This document shows positions 34,095 to 46,600 of a stretch of 64,000 bases of DNA, one piece after another. The position numbers were made by a program, and so were the translations under genes. Every line of letters starts with the position of its first letter. Position 1 is the first letter of the stretch. The notes under the pieces are model-generated. The model worked only from the letters and a program-made list of their open reading frames with translations, ran no database searches and was not told where the DNA came from. The stretch lies in the NCBI GenBank assembly GCA_023078555.1, contig CM041197.1, positions 2,824,501 through 2,888,500 of the forward strand. The letters are read 5' to 3'. The stretch is from Ulva prolifera (taxonomy: Eukaryota; Chlorophyta; Ulvophyceae; Ulvales; Ulvaceae).

Positions 34095-37000
34095 ATGTAT
34101 CCAGAGGCAAACAGCAGCCTACAGGCGTCAGTAGGCCCATGGCGAGTGACGGACCATGTGCCCTCGCCAAGGTCAAAGTGGATCCCCATCTGCCCGTATC
34201 CAGGTGCGTCATATCGCATGCGCTGCCTCAGACAGCTGCATACATTCACTCTTCTCCACCAGTGCTGGGTCTGCATGCCATCTTGCCAGGACTGGCGTAT
34301 GCGACCTCGACCCACAAAGCCAGTGTATTTCTCCATGTGTTTGGGCGTGGCGCCCCGCCACAGCCGCGAGCTCCCATCGCTGCCCTCCTCTCCGGGTGTC
34401 CGCCGGGCTCCACCATAGCTCAGGCCACAATACAGCAGCGGCAGCAAACGTGGTGGGCCCGTGCAGATGCGGTCAGCGCGGTGGCCGGGCTGCTGCCCGG
34501 CGCACGCGGCTCGAGCGGCGGCGGGCTGCAGTGCCGCGGCTGCGACGACTTTGCGGCGCGCCGGCCGAGCGCGTCGGTCGTGGCGCTCATCCTGGAGGGC
34601 AAGATCGCGCAGGCGACGCTGCTCGCGTGGCGCGCGTACGAGGACGAGGAGGCTTTCCGCAGGGCCACCGGCCTCGAGCACGCGCGCCTGCTCACGCACG
34701 CGCAGCTCGACACCCAGGTGTGCCGCTGCGCCGCACTCACCTCGCCTCATGCGCAGCCGTGCACGTATCGTACATCATCAGCGCGATGCGGCACGTGGCA
34801 CTTGGAACAGCGTGCTGACCCCGTAACAGAAGAGTGATCGGGCACAGACTAACCTACACAAGAATCTCTGCCGACGCAATAGTCACACACACCCGCCACA
34901 CTGCAGTAGCGCACGCACACCCGCCTCAGTCTGGCAGAACACGTGGATGGGAACACCATTACAGTATACCTGAGGCAAAGCCATCTTCCTGTGAAAGGAA
35001 ATGACCGTCCGGCACCACCGTCTCGTAGACTGACCTGCGGCCTGTGTGGGCGTGTTTGTGCGTGTGTAATCGTGTAGTTGCGCGCGTGCATTTGCTTGTG
35101 TCGCAGGCAGGCCAGGGTCATCCCAGGCGTGCAGCAGCACGCCTCGTGGGAGCATGCGCGTCCGCGTCCGGCTGGGTGCGCACAGACCCGGCAGCCTGGA
35201 CCTGCTGCGTCCGTCAGAGTCTGCGTATCGACACGCATGACCCAAGGGCTCCCTTTCCAGAGTTGGGAGTACACCTGGGGGAGGTGTGATAGTCCAGTGG
35301 TAGAGCGGTCTTATCACTGGACTGTCACAAAAGCTGGGGAGGAGGTGATGTGCAGTCGGGCATGTACGCACACGCGGTCAATCGATGGGGCGCGCGCTCG
35401 GCGAGGGGCGTGAGCGTATGCATCTGCGTTCCGTGCACGTCACGAACAGCATGCGCTCGTGGCGGAGAGGGGCGGAGAGGGGCGATGGTACAGGCCTGGC
35501 TCCCCCCGCTGTTCTTCCCAGCACCACTGCCCTGCTGTTCCTGGAGTGCGCAACCCCACAATTTCAGTTTTGGACCCGCCCGCTGGACCCATGCTTCACG
35601 GTGGCCACCTACAACGCGTGCACCTGCCCAGCTGTGCAACCGTGTCCACAAAGTACAGTACCATACTAAATTAAATGCATCGACATGTCACGCATAACGC
35701 TGGATTTTCTAGGTTCTCACCTAGATAGCTTTTATCATGGATTTTCGGGGTGACGGACCCAACAAAGATTAGATGTTTTAGACCCCATGTAATGCTGGCC
35801 TCGATGTCGAAGGACATAATTTAGTACGGTAGTGGTAGTACAGTAGTGGTGGTGAGATGCCTATGGGAGGGGGGGAGGGTTGATGCCTATGGGAGGGTTG
35901 ATGCCCTCAAGACCCCGGCAGCTTTCATGCATGCAATTGAACTGTCTATTCGAGCGGAGGAACATCAAGGCTGACTCGAGAGTGCTGGCAGTGCCCACTG
36001 TAAGCTGTTGATGTGGAACTGGTGTGGTTTCTGGTGCTGTGTGTGGTTTCTGGTGCTATGTGTGGTTTCTGGTGCTGTGTGTGCATTCTGTCTGGTTGCA
36101 TTCAGTAAACCTTTTTTATTCAGTTCGGCAGTTCAGTTCAGGTTTCATGGTTCCGGTGGCCACAGTTGTGAGTGTGAGCCTGAATGAAGTGCCCCTGAAC
36201 TGGTGTGCTGTGAGTTGATCAAGCCAAGCCGAGGCACCTGTGCACAGGCAGTCAGCCGCCTGCCACAGGGGCTCTCAAAACGGACAATGATGCCGAATGA
36301 ATCCAAATCACTGAGTGATGAAATCGGGCAGACTGGGACACAGCGTGTTGCCAGGAACATCGCTGTCGCTGTCAAGGGTGGGGTGTGCGGGTGGGGTGTG
36401 CGTGCCCACTGCTGCTGCCCACTGCTGCTGCCGCTCCACTGCTGATCAGTGCGATGGTGGATGCACTGGGTGTCAGTCTGTGGGTCAAGCATCAGGTCAA
36501 TGCATGCCACCCTGAGTCTGGTTGCTCTATTACTGACACCTTGCTGCCTCTCAAACATGTGTTTTGCACCTGCGTCACCACGCATGTGTGGAGAAACAGA
36601 AGCAGAAGCAGGTGGTCGAGGCAGGTAGCATACCAGAAAATGACATTCAATGTGTGGCAGTGAAGGCAGATGGGGGCGGGTTAGTCACTGGAAGGAAGGC
36701 CAAATCCGTTAGGATGGATCCAGCTGCAGCCCTTTTCATATCTCCTGACTGATGCATGTGGTCCCGTCGGTGTGGAACAGATTCTGACATACCAAGGACA
36801 TGCATCCGGAATCTGAAACATCAGCTTTGGAATCTGAAGCATCAGGATCTGAAACAATCCCCCACCACCAGCTGTCATCACACACAACAGAGCACACAGC
36901 GCCTCCACCAGATATAAGGTACATGCACATGGTAGATGCACAGCCTGATGCATGGCATCTTGCTCTCAGGAGGATGTTGGGAAGTGAGAGGTGGGAGGAC

Positions 37001-40000
37001 AGCATTGTCATGTAGTCACCACCATCCAGCAGTGCCGCCTGCCTTCCTTGCTTTGTCCTTGCAACACCATCCAGCAGCCAACACCACGGACTGCTGGCTA
37101 TGCCATGTAATGCCTATATTACCATGCATAAATACAATGATACAGCCAGGCTGAGTGAGTGGGTTTGTGAGTGGATTCCGGGAACTCACAACTGGTTCTC
37201 CGTAGTTCGATTGTAACTACGGACAGACTGCAGACTGCCTGAACGAACTGCTCAGGGTATCCAGAGCGCCAGGGCCCATGGGAGGCCAGCGGGAAGGGTG
37301 AAGGGTGCAGCCGAAGTGAGACTCTCAGAACAGGCAGACATCAGGCACCAGTGGTACCAGATTTGCAGCGCTTAGCATAGGAGGAGGCCCTTTTGAGTTG
37401 CGTACAGTCGTCTGAGGGGGGTTTTCCAGGTGGTTTACTCCTTGATCCGGATTAACAGGATCCTGTTAATTCGAAGATGTCAATGTCCAATAGGATACGG
37501 CTCAGTAAATTCATATCTTACCTTACTTTACACTCTCTGGCACTGTGGCTGTGTGTGACACGCTGTGTGAGGCCAATGCCCAGTTCAGAGAGGAGCACGA
37601 CTGTGCACAGCCTGGCACCAGAGGATGCCTTGCAGACCTTGGCTGGCAGGGAGTGCCTCAGTCCATGGTCTGAGCTTGGGCATTCTGCATGCAAATTACA
37701 TGAGCCTGGCCATTGTGTGGCAGAACATGTCAAAGACACTGGAATCACCGGAGTCTTAGGCATTTCGATGGTGAAGCGGTGGACACACTGGCAGGCCTCT
37801 CACACTCCTCATGCATTTCCTCCCTCCAGTGCCTGCATTAGTGATACACGGCTGTCCTGCATGCATGCTTCCCAGTGTGAGCCATGCATTGCTGCCAGAT
37901 CCCCTGCTGATATGAGTACACTCACACATTGCATGACTGTCTGGGGATGCTGGCTATGGCTCAGGTGTGCTGTGTTGCTGACCCTGTTCTTCTCGGAGCT
38001 GCTTGCTTGCGCTGCTTGATTGTTGCTACCTGCCTCTCCTACCTGCCCCTTGACCTTGTCACAGGCTTTGTCCGTGTCAAGCATCACATGCCAGAAGCAG
38101 CTTGATCCATGACATGCATGAGACAGACATCAAGCAAGCAAGGCAGGTAGCACCGCGAGCAACATGGTGGCAGACATTTGTGTCAGACTCATGGCCGGCG
38201 GGCCGCCTCTGCAGGTGCTGGTGAATCTGGCACACTGGGCCTAGGTTGGGTGCTAAGGTACTAAAAGTAGTGCCTAGGTCATGGCCTTAACTTGGCCTTG
38301 TATTACACATGGCACTACTTTTGGCATACAAGCTTGTGGAAGGATGGTTGATGCACTTCAGCATGCGGTCCGAGTCATTTGGAGTTGCCATTGCCAATGT
38401 CCTCTTTAGACTATGGCTCAGTAAATCCATCTGCACTGTACTGTTGTATGCATGTCACACTGCTCCTTGTAAGACACAGTACCTGCACTCTTGCCATGGA
38501 GCCTGCACCAGGGCACAGCTCCCGACGGTATGCAAACCTAGTGGTGTCAACTCCTAGCTCTAATTCAATCTCAGGCATCCTGTGTGACAATGGCGAGCTT
38601 ATGGTGCCAGATGCCAGGGAAGAAGGCAGACGCCGAGGAAGTTCTGAACAGTGAACACCTACCAGCACCAGAACAACAGGGACATTGATCCAGAAACTGC
38701 CAGAAACTGAACAAGGCATGCTGTTCCACAGTGATAGGTGACTGCTGCACATAGCCAGCTGGTGGTTGCCTGCGCACAGAAATGAAGCAGCACTCATCTT
38801 GAGGATACTACCCGATTTCCTGCACTGTACTTTGCACTCAAGGTATCCCCTGCAGCAAAGTAGAAGCAGTGCTCCAAGCTTCACAACAACAGCAGTCGCA
38901 GTCAGGAGTGTTGTAGAGAGCCCCCCACGTGTTAGCCTTGACAGTTCCCAGGTAGTCCTTGCTTGTGAGTTCTTGTTTCAGCAGCAGCCCTGCACTCGCA
39001 GTGCAACCGAGAGTAACCTCTCGCAACAGCTGATGCCGTGGCGTGTGCTTGTCGACGCCTGCTGATGCTTGCTGGTGACTTACCCTCAGCTTGAGTTGGA
39101 AACTGGAGCACTGCAGCTCACGATGTGCTTTGCCTGTAACCGAGTGACACATGATGGTCGGCTGGAGTCTGCGAGGTCTGGGCTCTGCTGCCTCCCGGGT
39201 TTGGTCCCTGTGACACATGGTGGGCTGGCACCCGATGACGACCAGACCTCATGCAGCCTCCCACCACTGCCAAGATGAAACTACTCGCACTGCAGAGCTG
39301 TGAGTAAGCTATGCCACAAGTAATCTGAGGCGCAACGAGCCACATTGCCTGCAGTTCTGCCTGCCTCCCCGACTGTCCTGTCCACGCACTGTCCTTGCGA
39401 CACAGCGATCGAGATGCGCAGCCCCAGAGCAACCCTCTGACCACAGCCTGGGCTTCACGCCTCCTCCGCATGGCTGCTGCATTGGCCGCAGCACCGCGAT
39501 GTCTTGCGTGGGCCCATCACGCTACACAGTCGCAACCCATCGGCCACCGCGCCCGCCCACGTGGCAACCTGCGACAGTCCAGCGATACGGCCGCTGACAT
39601 TCACACAGCCATTAACACGGCCGTAACAAGGGGTTACCCCAGCGGCGGGCCACTGGCAGCTCATGAGCGGGGGTGGCTGCAGGTGTACGTGGCGTGGCTA
39701 GAGGGCGGCACGGCGGTGTTTGCGTTCCGCGGCACGGAGAGCGCGCAGGATGCGAAGGCCGACATCGACGCCCGCAGCACGCCCGTCGAGTGGATGCTCA
39801 ACGACTACCCCTCCGTCAAAGGCCACATGGGTGCGGCCCCCTCCCTCTGTGAATGCCTGGGGCCCTCGGTCCGTTAGAGGCCGCTTGAATCCTTCCAGAT
39901 CCCCTGCAAGCTGGACACACGCAATGCGTTCAAGTTGTATCCAGTGGGACCATCTGGTGTCCGGTGCGCGTGATAGGCCACCGGTAGCCGCGGTCCGTCC

Positions 40001-41418
40001 GCGCCTTGACTGGTGCACATATGCATAGCGCCTCTGACGTGGTCAAGGGGGCTGTGATCGTGCGATGCACGCATGAACGTCGCCGTGTGGCCACCGCCAC
40101 CAGCAGCACTGCACCCATCATGTCCGGCGAGTAGGGGGTGATTCGGCAGCGCCCTCGCGTCCGCGACACCCTGGCAGCCGGCGCCGTGGCCTGGCGCACA
40201 GCACAGCACAGCACAGCACACCCAGCGCGGCACCCTGGACAGACAACAGCGCACCTCACACCGCCGTGCCGGCATCGCTGCTGCCGCATGCACACCACAG
40301 AGCAGCTGCGGCCATGCCACAGTGTCCACTGAGCCACTCTGACACCGCACAGTGGCCGCACGTGTCGGTGCTTTAAACCCGATCACATAGAACCGATCCA
40401 CATATTGGGGTCTACTTTCTGGGTGGCAGCCCCAAAACTTTCAAGGCAAAACAACGTTGGTGGCCGCGCAGGTTTCATGACGCAGTTCAAGTCGGTGTGC
40501 GACCCGGAGGCGGAAGGCCGCCACATCGGCGTCGCCCTCGACGAGCTCTCCGGCGGCGCGGCCCCGACGCGCGTGCTGTGCTGCGGCCACTCGCTCGGCG
40601 GCGCGCTCGCGACCCTCGCGGCCGCGTGGGCGGCGTACGAGTACCCCCGCGCCGACGTCCGCTGCATCACGCTCGGCAGCCCCCGCGTCGGCAACCGCGT
40701 GTTTGTCGACGCGATGAAGTACCTCGTCGGCAGCACGCACCGGCTCGTGCACGGGTGGGACCCCGTGCCGACGATGCCGCCGCCGACGGGCTTCACGCAC
40801 GTCAAGGGCCGCATGTTCCTCTACAAGCAGAAGTGCCGCCTCATGAAGCGCCCCTGGTGCGTACTGCGTGTGCTATGCGGCCCGAAGCCTGGCCATGAGT
40901 GCTGCCATTATGAACGACTCTACATGCGCAGACGCACAGCGCGCCGTTTGCAATACCCTGGCGCCCACGGCAGACACCGGCGAGGCTGACCGCGCCCGGT
41001 ATGCCTGTGCAGGTACATGAGCTACGGGCTGCTGTGCGGCCGCGTCGGCGACCACAACGTCGACCCCTACGCCTCGCACATCACCTCCATCACCGGCCGC
41101 GAGATCGCCGCCGACAAGCTCGGCCTTCTCCGCTCCGAGGCCGCCGCCGCCGCACACCCCGACCGGGCCGACGGCGCCAAACCCCCGCCGACCGCCGTCA
41201 CCGCCGCTCCCGCGGCGGAGGCCGCGGCGGCACACGCCGACGCGGCGGCCGGCGCAGCGGCACCTGCTGTCGCTGCGGCAGCGGCTCCCGCCGCTGCAGC
41301 GGTGCCGGCCGCCGCCGCAGCGGCTCCGGAGGCGCCAGTGGTGGTCGCTGCGGAGCAGGCGGCGGTGCCGCTGGGGGGCGCGCACTTCACAACGCCCATG
41401 GTGGACATGTCTGCATGA
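34095..41418 (+). CDS. Class 3 lipase B (5 exons, one 5 kb intron)
   Basis: Second alpha/beta-hydrolase of the class 3 lipase family. Exons: 34095-34203 (ATG start), 34467-34717, 39683-39830, 40472-40856 and 41013-41418 (TGA); phases close exactly to 432 residues. LDTQ at the end of exon 2 joins VYVAWLEGG at exon 3, the expected strand before the FRGTES oxyanion motif (residues 136-140). The catalytic residues are Ser210 in GHSLGG, probable Asp266 in HGWDPVP and His312 in VGDHNVDPY. The last 100 residues form an Ala/Pro-rich tail with no globular pattern. Exon 3 could instead begin earlier in a longer open frame with an ATG at 39470, but that extension lacks family resemblance and would orphan exons 1-2. 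The 5 kb intron holds a SINE, LINE tails and a tRNA-like fragment. Confidence 0.85.
35291..35327. repeat. tRNA-like fragment with inverted repeat
   Basis: AGTCCAGTGGTAGAGCGGTC followed by TTATCACTGGACTGTCAC resembles a tRNA 5' half (A-box TGGTAGAGCGG). The arms GTCCAGTG and CACTGGAC pair. A relative lies at 51127-51164. No B box or acceptor stem is visible, so it is not a functional tRNA. Confidence 0.4.
37021..37077 (+). mobile_element. 33-bp LINE tail in a 12-bp target-site duplication
   Basis: ACCATCCAGCAG occurs exactly at 37021-37032 and 37066-37077. Between them lie 33 bases ending GCTTTGTCCTTGCAAC, the terminus of the family 1 tails. This is the shortest recognisable insertion in the window. 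Confidence 0.7.
37144..37232 (+). mobile_element. Diverged family 1 LINE 3' end
   Basis: GAGTGAGTGGGTTTGTGAGT then GGATTCCGGG and a TTGTAACTAC terminus match the 3' UTR seen at 17030-17174, with larger differences. It lies in intron 2 of lipase B. Confidence 0.5.
37379..37532 (+). mobile_element. SINE, 5'-truncated and rearranged copy
   Basis: Matches the body and tail of the SINE (CGCTTAGCATAGGAGGAGGC, GTCGTCTGAGGGGGG, CAATAGGATACGGCTCAG). The tRNA-like head is missing. Internal bases are replaced by a perfect 20-bp palindrome, ATTAACAGGATCCTGTTAAT, near 37450-37470. Confidence 0.7.
38017..38165. mobile_element. Pair of family 1 LINE-tail fragments
   Basis: A minus-to-plus facing pair. Near 38023-38060 the words GCTACCTGCCTCTCC and CTTTGTCCGTG appear; near 38129-38160 GCAAGCAAGGCAGGTAGCAC appears in the opposite sense. 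Both lie in intron 2 of lipase B. Confidence 0.5.
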
Positions 41419-43630
41419 TAGGGTGGATACTGCCAGTTGTGAAGAGATGCATGGCGTCCGGCGATGGGTGGCAATGGAGGGGCGCAAGGAATGCACGGCC
41501 GGGCAGCCTGCGCCTTGCGATGTGATGAGTGTGATGTATGCGCAACATGTGCCTGTTTTACTGTTTGTATGGGATTCAACAAAACATGGCTGTGAGGGGG
41601 GGGGGGGGGGGGGGGGGGGGCTGGCTGCAGGGGATTTGCAGGAGCACAGCGCAGCAGGCACAGCGGGCCTGCAATGGAAGCAGGCTCTGTCCCTGTCCGC
41701 ACCCTGACATGGTCTGCAGGCGTCAGTACTGCTGCTTCAGTAGCGCATGTGGGCTGCGGGGTGTTACTGTTGTTTCTGGTGCGAGCTGGTGGCTGCTGAT
41801 TCCATGTACGCAAATGACTGCCCAGTCAAAAAGTACCGAAGAGCTGTGTCTCTCAGATGTGAAGGAATATGTGCTTGTGTGTGCGTTTGTGTGAGCGCCT
41901 AGGGACTTTTCATGCCCGCTCTTGTGGTCTCTGGCAGTGCAGCTGACAGAGCATTTGCGATGGCACAGTGCACTTGCCTTGTAAGAATGTGGTACACTTA
42001 CAGTACAGTTTGTGAGGAGTATGCTTGCATTGATCTGCGGACGGACTTTCGGGGCCAACCGATGCGTCTCAGCAGTGGGCAGTGCTTACACGGCTCGATT
42101 GTGAGGGCTACTGGTTGTGGCTGTGAGTGCGTTGTGGAGAATCGGTGAACCACCTGCTTGCCGTGTGCGTTCTGCTGCCTTGCCGCCTCGTCTTCAGAGC
42201 ACAGCCCCAATTAACGTAAGCAACTGCTTCGTGCTTTTGAAGCTGTGTTGAGACTGCCTTTTCGCGGAACGACACGGCTGCATGCCACCCACCCACACCC
42301 CACGCACACACACACATACAGCATGCATCAGTGTGTTCAGGGCGGGAATGGGTGCTGGGACAGCAGCAGGCATGGCAATGCCAATCGGAGCACGCCAGCT
42401 GCACGCGTCTGCAGCATTGCCACTTTTAGAAGGACTGAGTCAACCAGATGCTGGGGACCAGCTCACCGCGGCCACAGAACCTATGCAGCAAGTCTCAAAC
42501 AAGAAGACTAATCATCTCAGCCTCCTGTCTGAGCGGCGAGGCGCTTCGCATGGCTAAAAGGATCATTACAAAGTAAATGGCTGCATTGCAGAAGCCATGC
42601 ATGCACACTATGATCGGTGTGCAGCAAATCGGGCATGGGGCAAGGCGATGACCCATCACCTTGCAGCCAGCCACCATCCAGCAGCCCCACAACTCGAGTC
42701 TGTGCCCCGTGGCCTCTCGGCGCCATCACGAATCGGCACCTCCACCAACTCAATCTCTTGCGTAACAAAACTTCATGTGCAAACCATGGCCACCAGTGAT
42801 GTGGCCTATAGCAAACTCTCTGCAAAAACTCTCACAACGGAGCGACCTCTTCTGGAAGCAGCACGTCGCTATAACACAGCTACCCTCGCTGCGATGCGAT
42901 GCGGCCGCCCGGGGGCCGTGCCCGGCGCGCACGCCTCCCCGAAACAGGCTGTTCATTCAAAACCCGCCAGCAGCTCGCCCCACCGGCCCAACACCCACAC
43001 GCATATATGGAATCAGAACCCCACAGCATCAATCACATGCCCGCAGGCTGCCCGGGCTAGACCTCAGAATGTGAGACCGCCGCCCTCCCCAGGCGGGTCC
43101 TCATCCAGCAAGGCCACTCCCGCGGCCCGCCTCCTCTTTCATCAGGTCCAAGGATGACTTCTGGGGTACACAGCCCCAGGAAACACGCGCCAGAGCCGCC
43201 CCAGAGCACGTCCCACGTACAGCTGTGCCACCCACAGCCACACCACCACCGCCGCCTTGCACACTGCGGCCCTGCAGGGACGCGCCGTTCTGCATGCGTG
43301 TAACGCGGCGATGCGCGCCACGGCGCCTGCCGTCCGGTCGTTCTCGATCACTGGACGTCGGGACACTGTCAACATCCATACCTCGGCACCCCCCCCCACA
43401 GTCAAAACAAAATGGTCCTGCTTAAAATTCTCACGAGGCGCTAGGCTGGACGCCGAACCCACAGCATTGAGGCCCGCACTCAGGTCACCGTGTAGCCGCC
43501 TCAGCGCGCACACGGCGTCATCGCCAGCACTGCAGCCACGCGCAAGCTTGCCACGACCAGACTGCACCCGCGCCGCGCCGCCACCCCCACGTGCACACAA
43601 AACCTGCACAGCATGCTGCGCACTGGGCAT
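41419..43630. other. Convergent intergenic region between lipase B and the LRR gene
   Basis: Both flanking genes end here, so their 3' UTRs face each other over 2.2 kb. It holds a poly(G) tract at 41596-41620 and otherwise nothing recognisable. A 186-codon plus-strand frame at 42597-43157 shows no domain. Confidence 0.6.
41596..41620. repeat. Poly(G) tract, 25 bp
   Basis: Begins 178 bp after the lipase B stop codon, with G on its coding strand, so it may be within the 3' UTR. Confidence 0.9.
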
Positions 43631-46600
43631 CTACGCGATGCGCGCGCCGACGTTGAGCCACACGCGGACGCCCTTGAGCGCGTGCTGCACCGTGCGCACA
43701 TCGGCGCGCGACGCGTCCACGCCGTTGCCCTCCAGCACCACCGACCGCAGCGCCGTGAGGGCCTTGAGGTGCGGCAGCAGCTCGACCGCGCCCCGCGCGC
43801 GGAGCGCGTTGTAGCGCAGGTCCAGGAACTGCAGCTGCGTCGCGCGCTCGAGCGCCGCGCCGCACGCCGCCGCCGCCTTCGGCCCGAGGTCGGCGTACCC
43901 GACGCTCACATGCGACAGCACGGGCAGAGTGGCCACGGCGCCGAAGAGCGCCGCGGCGCCGTCTGCGCCGATAGGGTTGTGGCTGAGGTGGAGGGACGTG
44001 AGGGAGGGGGGCAGCGCGCGCGCGAGTGCGGCGACGCCGGAGCCGTCGAGGCCGACCGAGATGAGGAGGAGGGCCTGGAGGGCGGTGAGCTGGCGGAGGG
44101 CGGCCGCGAAGGAGCCAGCGCCGGGGCCGGCAAGGAGCGGCTGGTAGCTGCAGTCGAGCTTGCGGAGATGGCGCAGGGGCGCGAGGGAGGCGGCGAGGCG
44201 GGGCGTGCCGGCGTCGGAGGCCTCGTTGGCGGAGATGTCGAGCGCGCGCAGCTCCGACATGCGCGTGAGCGCCGGCTGCAGCACCGCGAGGCCTTCGTCC
44301 TGCAGCCGTGAACTTCCTGTTACCAACACCGCCGCAGCAGCAAACATTGCAGAACGCACAGCTCGCATATGCGTTGACGCCGGGGAGTGCACTCGCCTGT
44401 TCACGGGCGAACGAAAGCACGCCCGATCGCCAATAGAGCAAGCGCAGCATGCACAGCACACGCAGCACGCACCTCGAGGTCGTTGTCGCCAAGGGCGAGG
44501 GACGTGAGGGCGGGGGCGGCCTCGGCGAGGAGGGTGGCGAGGGGCTCGGCGGCGGCGGCGTCGATGCCGTTGGAGGCGAGCGCGAGGTGGCGCAGGTGCC
44601 CGAGCAGCGCACGCGGCAGCTTGTCGGCGAGCGCGGCGGCGCCGTCGTCCGCGAGGCCGTTGTCCGACAAGTCCACGTGCGCGAGCCGGGTCGTGTGGAG
44701 GCCCTCGCACACCTTGGCCACTCCAGCCGCCTGCACCACAGCTGCGGTCGTCAGAGGCGGCGCGGTGTCGCACGCTGCGTGCGCTGTGCTGAGACGATCG
44801 CGCGCCAGGGCCCTGGACCGCGGCCGGTGCAATCCCAACACCCCGGGGGCGATGCAGTCTGCTGGCAAGAAGACCGACCCAAAACGCAGCAACAGTTGCT
44901 CCGCTGCCGGAATACATCGCCGCATCGCTCGTGCTCAGTGTGGATGTGTGGCCGTGGGCCCGGGCGTGGCCTGCTGCTGTCAGAGCAGCGAGGCACTACG
45001 CAGGAGGCACACATATGCGTGAGGGTGAACACAGAGACCCGTTTTGTGCACCCCTGTGGATTGTTGAAGCAACGGCCACATGCCCATGCGCGGGGGTGGG
45101 GACGGGGTTGCGGAGTTCAGGTGCTGCAAGTGCATGTGCTGACATAGCAATGGCTGACATAGCAATGGCTGTGCTTGCTGGCTTGCTGCTGCCAGAGGAG
45201 ACTGGATAAGCCACAAGGACATAATCAGGTGTCAAGACAGTGAACTGTGGACAAAATCAGAGGGGCAGGTAGCAACAGCCCCAGGGTGTCAAACCGAGTC
45301 AGCTGAGGCTGTTATTGCCAATTTTCCTCCCAGCTGACCCGGGAGGTTTAACAGAACAAACCTGCAATATGCACCAGTCTGACCATGCATACAGGCGCAT
45401 GCATACCCTCCACCTGGCTGGGACAGGGCCACCAGATTTAGCTAATCAGCATGGGGACACCTGCATTTGGGCAGCATGCACAACCTTCTTGGGTTGCATA
45501 GGGTGGCATAATATGAGCCAGCATTCGACAGGGTGCATCCACCTGACTTGTCCACCTGATGAAGTTTGGATGGCTTCAGGTGCTCTCGGCCATGTGCAGC
45601 AACTCACTGCTGGCTCCGAGGCCTTTGGCCCAACCTCATTGAACACATGCACGCACGCTGGCTCCAGACACCATGGCCAAACGTGATGGGACGCGCAATC
45701 TCATGCATGACACGGGGCCGCAGGCCATGCAGCGCTGCAGCAGAGCAAGGACGCTGCGGCGTTGCGGGCGGCTGCAGGAGCGCTGCGTCGCCTGGATCGA
45801 TGGCATAGAACAATTCTGAATATCTGGGACTGATTTCTGGGCAGCAGCCCTGAGAATGCTGCAAGACGCCCAGTCTGGTGCGCATGCCATCGCCCGCACT
45901 CACATCACCACATGTGTCAAGGTAAATCTGAACCATCGAATCATCGAGCCATATCCTGAAGAGGACATTGCCGACACATATGTTGCGAGCACAATGTCAC
46001 GACCGGAGAGACGGAGAGGCGGACAGCAGCATGAGATGGGGCTGCGCAAATGCATCTTTGATCTGCAGTGACGTAGTCACACACTACCGCTCAGGCTGGC
46101 GCCCGGTGCCACCCGCACATGGTCCGGTCAGCCGCAGCAGGACAGGCTACTTCGGAGCGACAGGACAGGCTATTTCGGAGCGACCAGGCGGCAGCCTGCA
46201 GAGAGCCCCAGGAGCGAGTCGCCGAATCATGCAGCGCACTCCATTAGCGGCAGCTGCCTGATGTGTGCAGCCGCGTGTGCCTTTGGTGAACATACATAGG
46301 GGCGCGGCGAGAGACAGCAGCTGACAGAGGTTGAAAAGACCAGTGCATCGACCGGGGGCGGGGGCAGTGCAACGTGGTGGTCACATGTGCAGCAGCTGTC
46401 GAAAGCATTGCTGTAAGGCACTCACGACCGAGTACAAGGCCCGCGCTGTTGCAGCTGCTGTCCACGTCTGCATCACAACACAGTCTGGATGGAGGTCTCT
46501 GTGCAGCTCTGAGGTGTGCGTTCTGACTTGCAGCGGTGATCAGCAAGCGCGACACAGCGAAGATATACGGATACTCAGGGCGGGATTTTGCAGGCGTCAA

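Noticed and set aside
39470-39830. Lipase B starting at ATG 39470
   Set aside because: The extension before 39683 has no lipase resemblance. Exons at 34095-34717 supply the expected N-terminal part with matching phase and a good acceptor (GGCTGCAG) at 39682.
43631-44917. Reading the LRR gene as one 428-codon exon
   Set aside because: The segment 44300-44472 breaks the 28-residue repeat register and has good donor and acceptor sites; removing it restores a continuous LRR.
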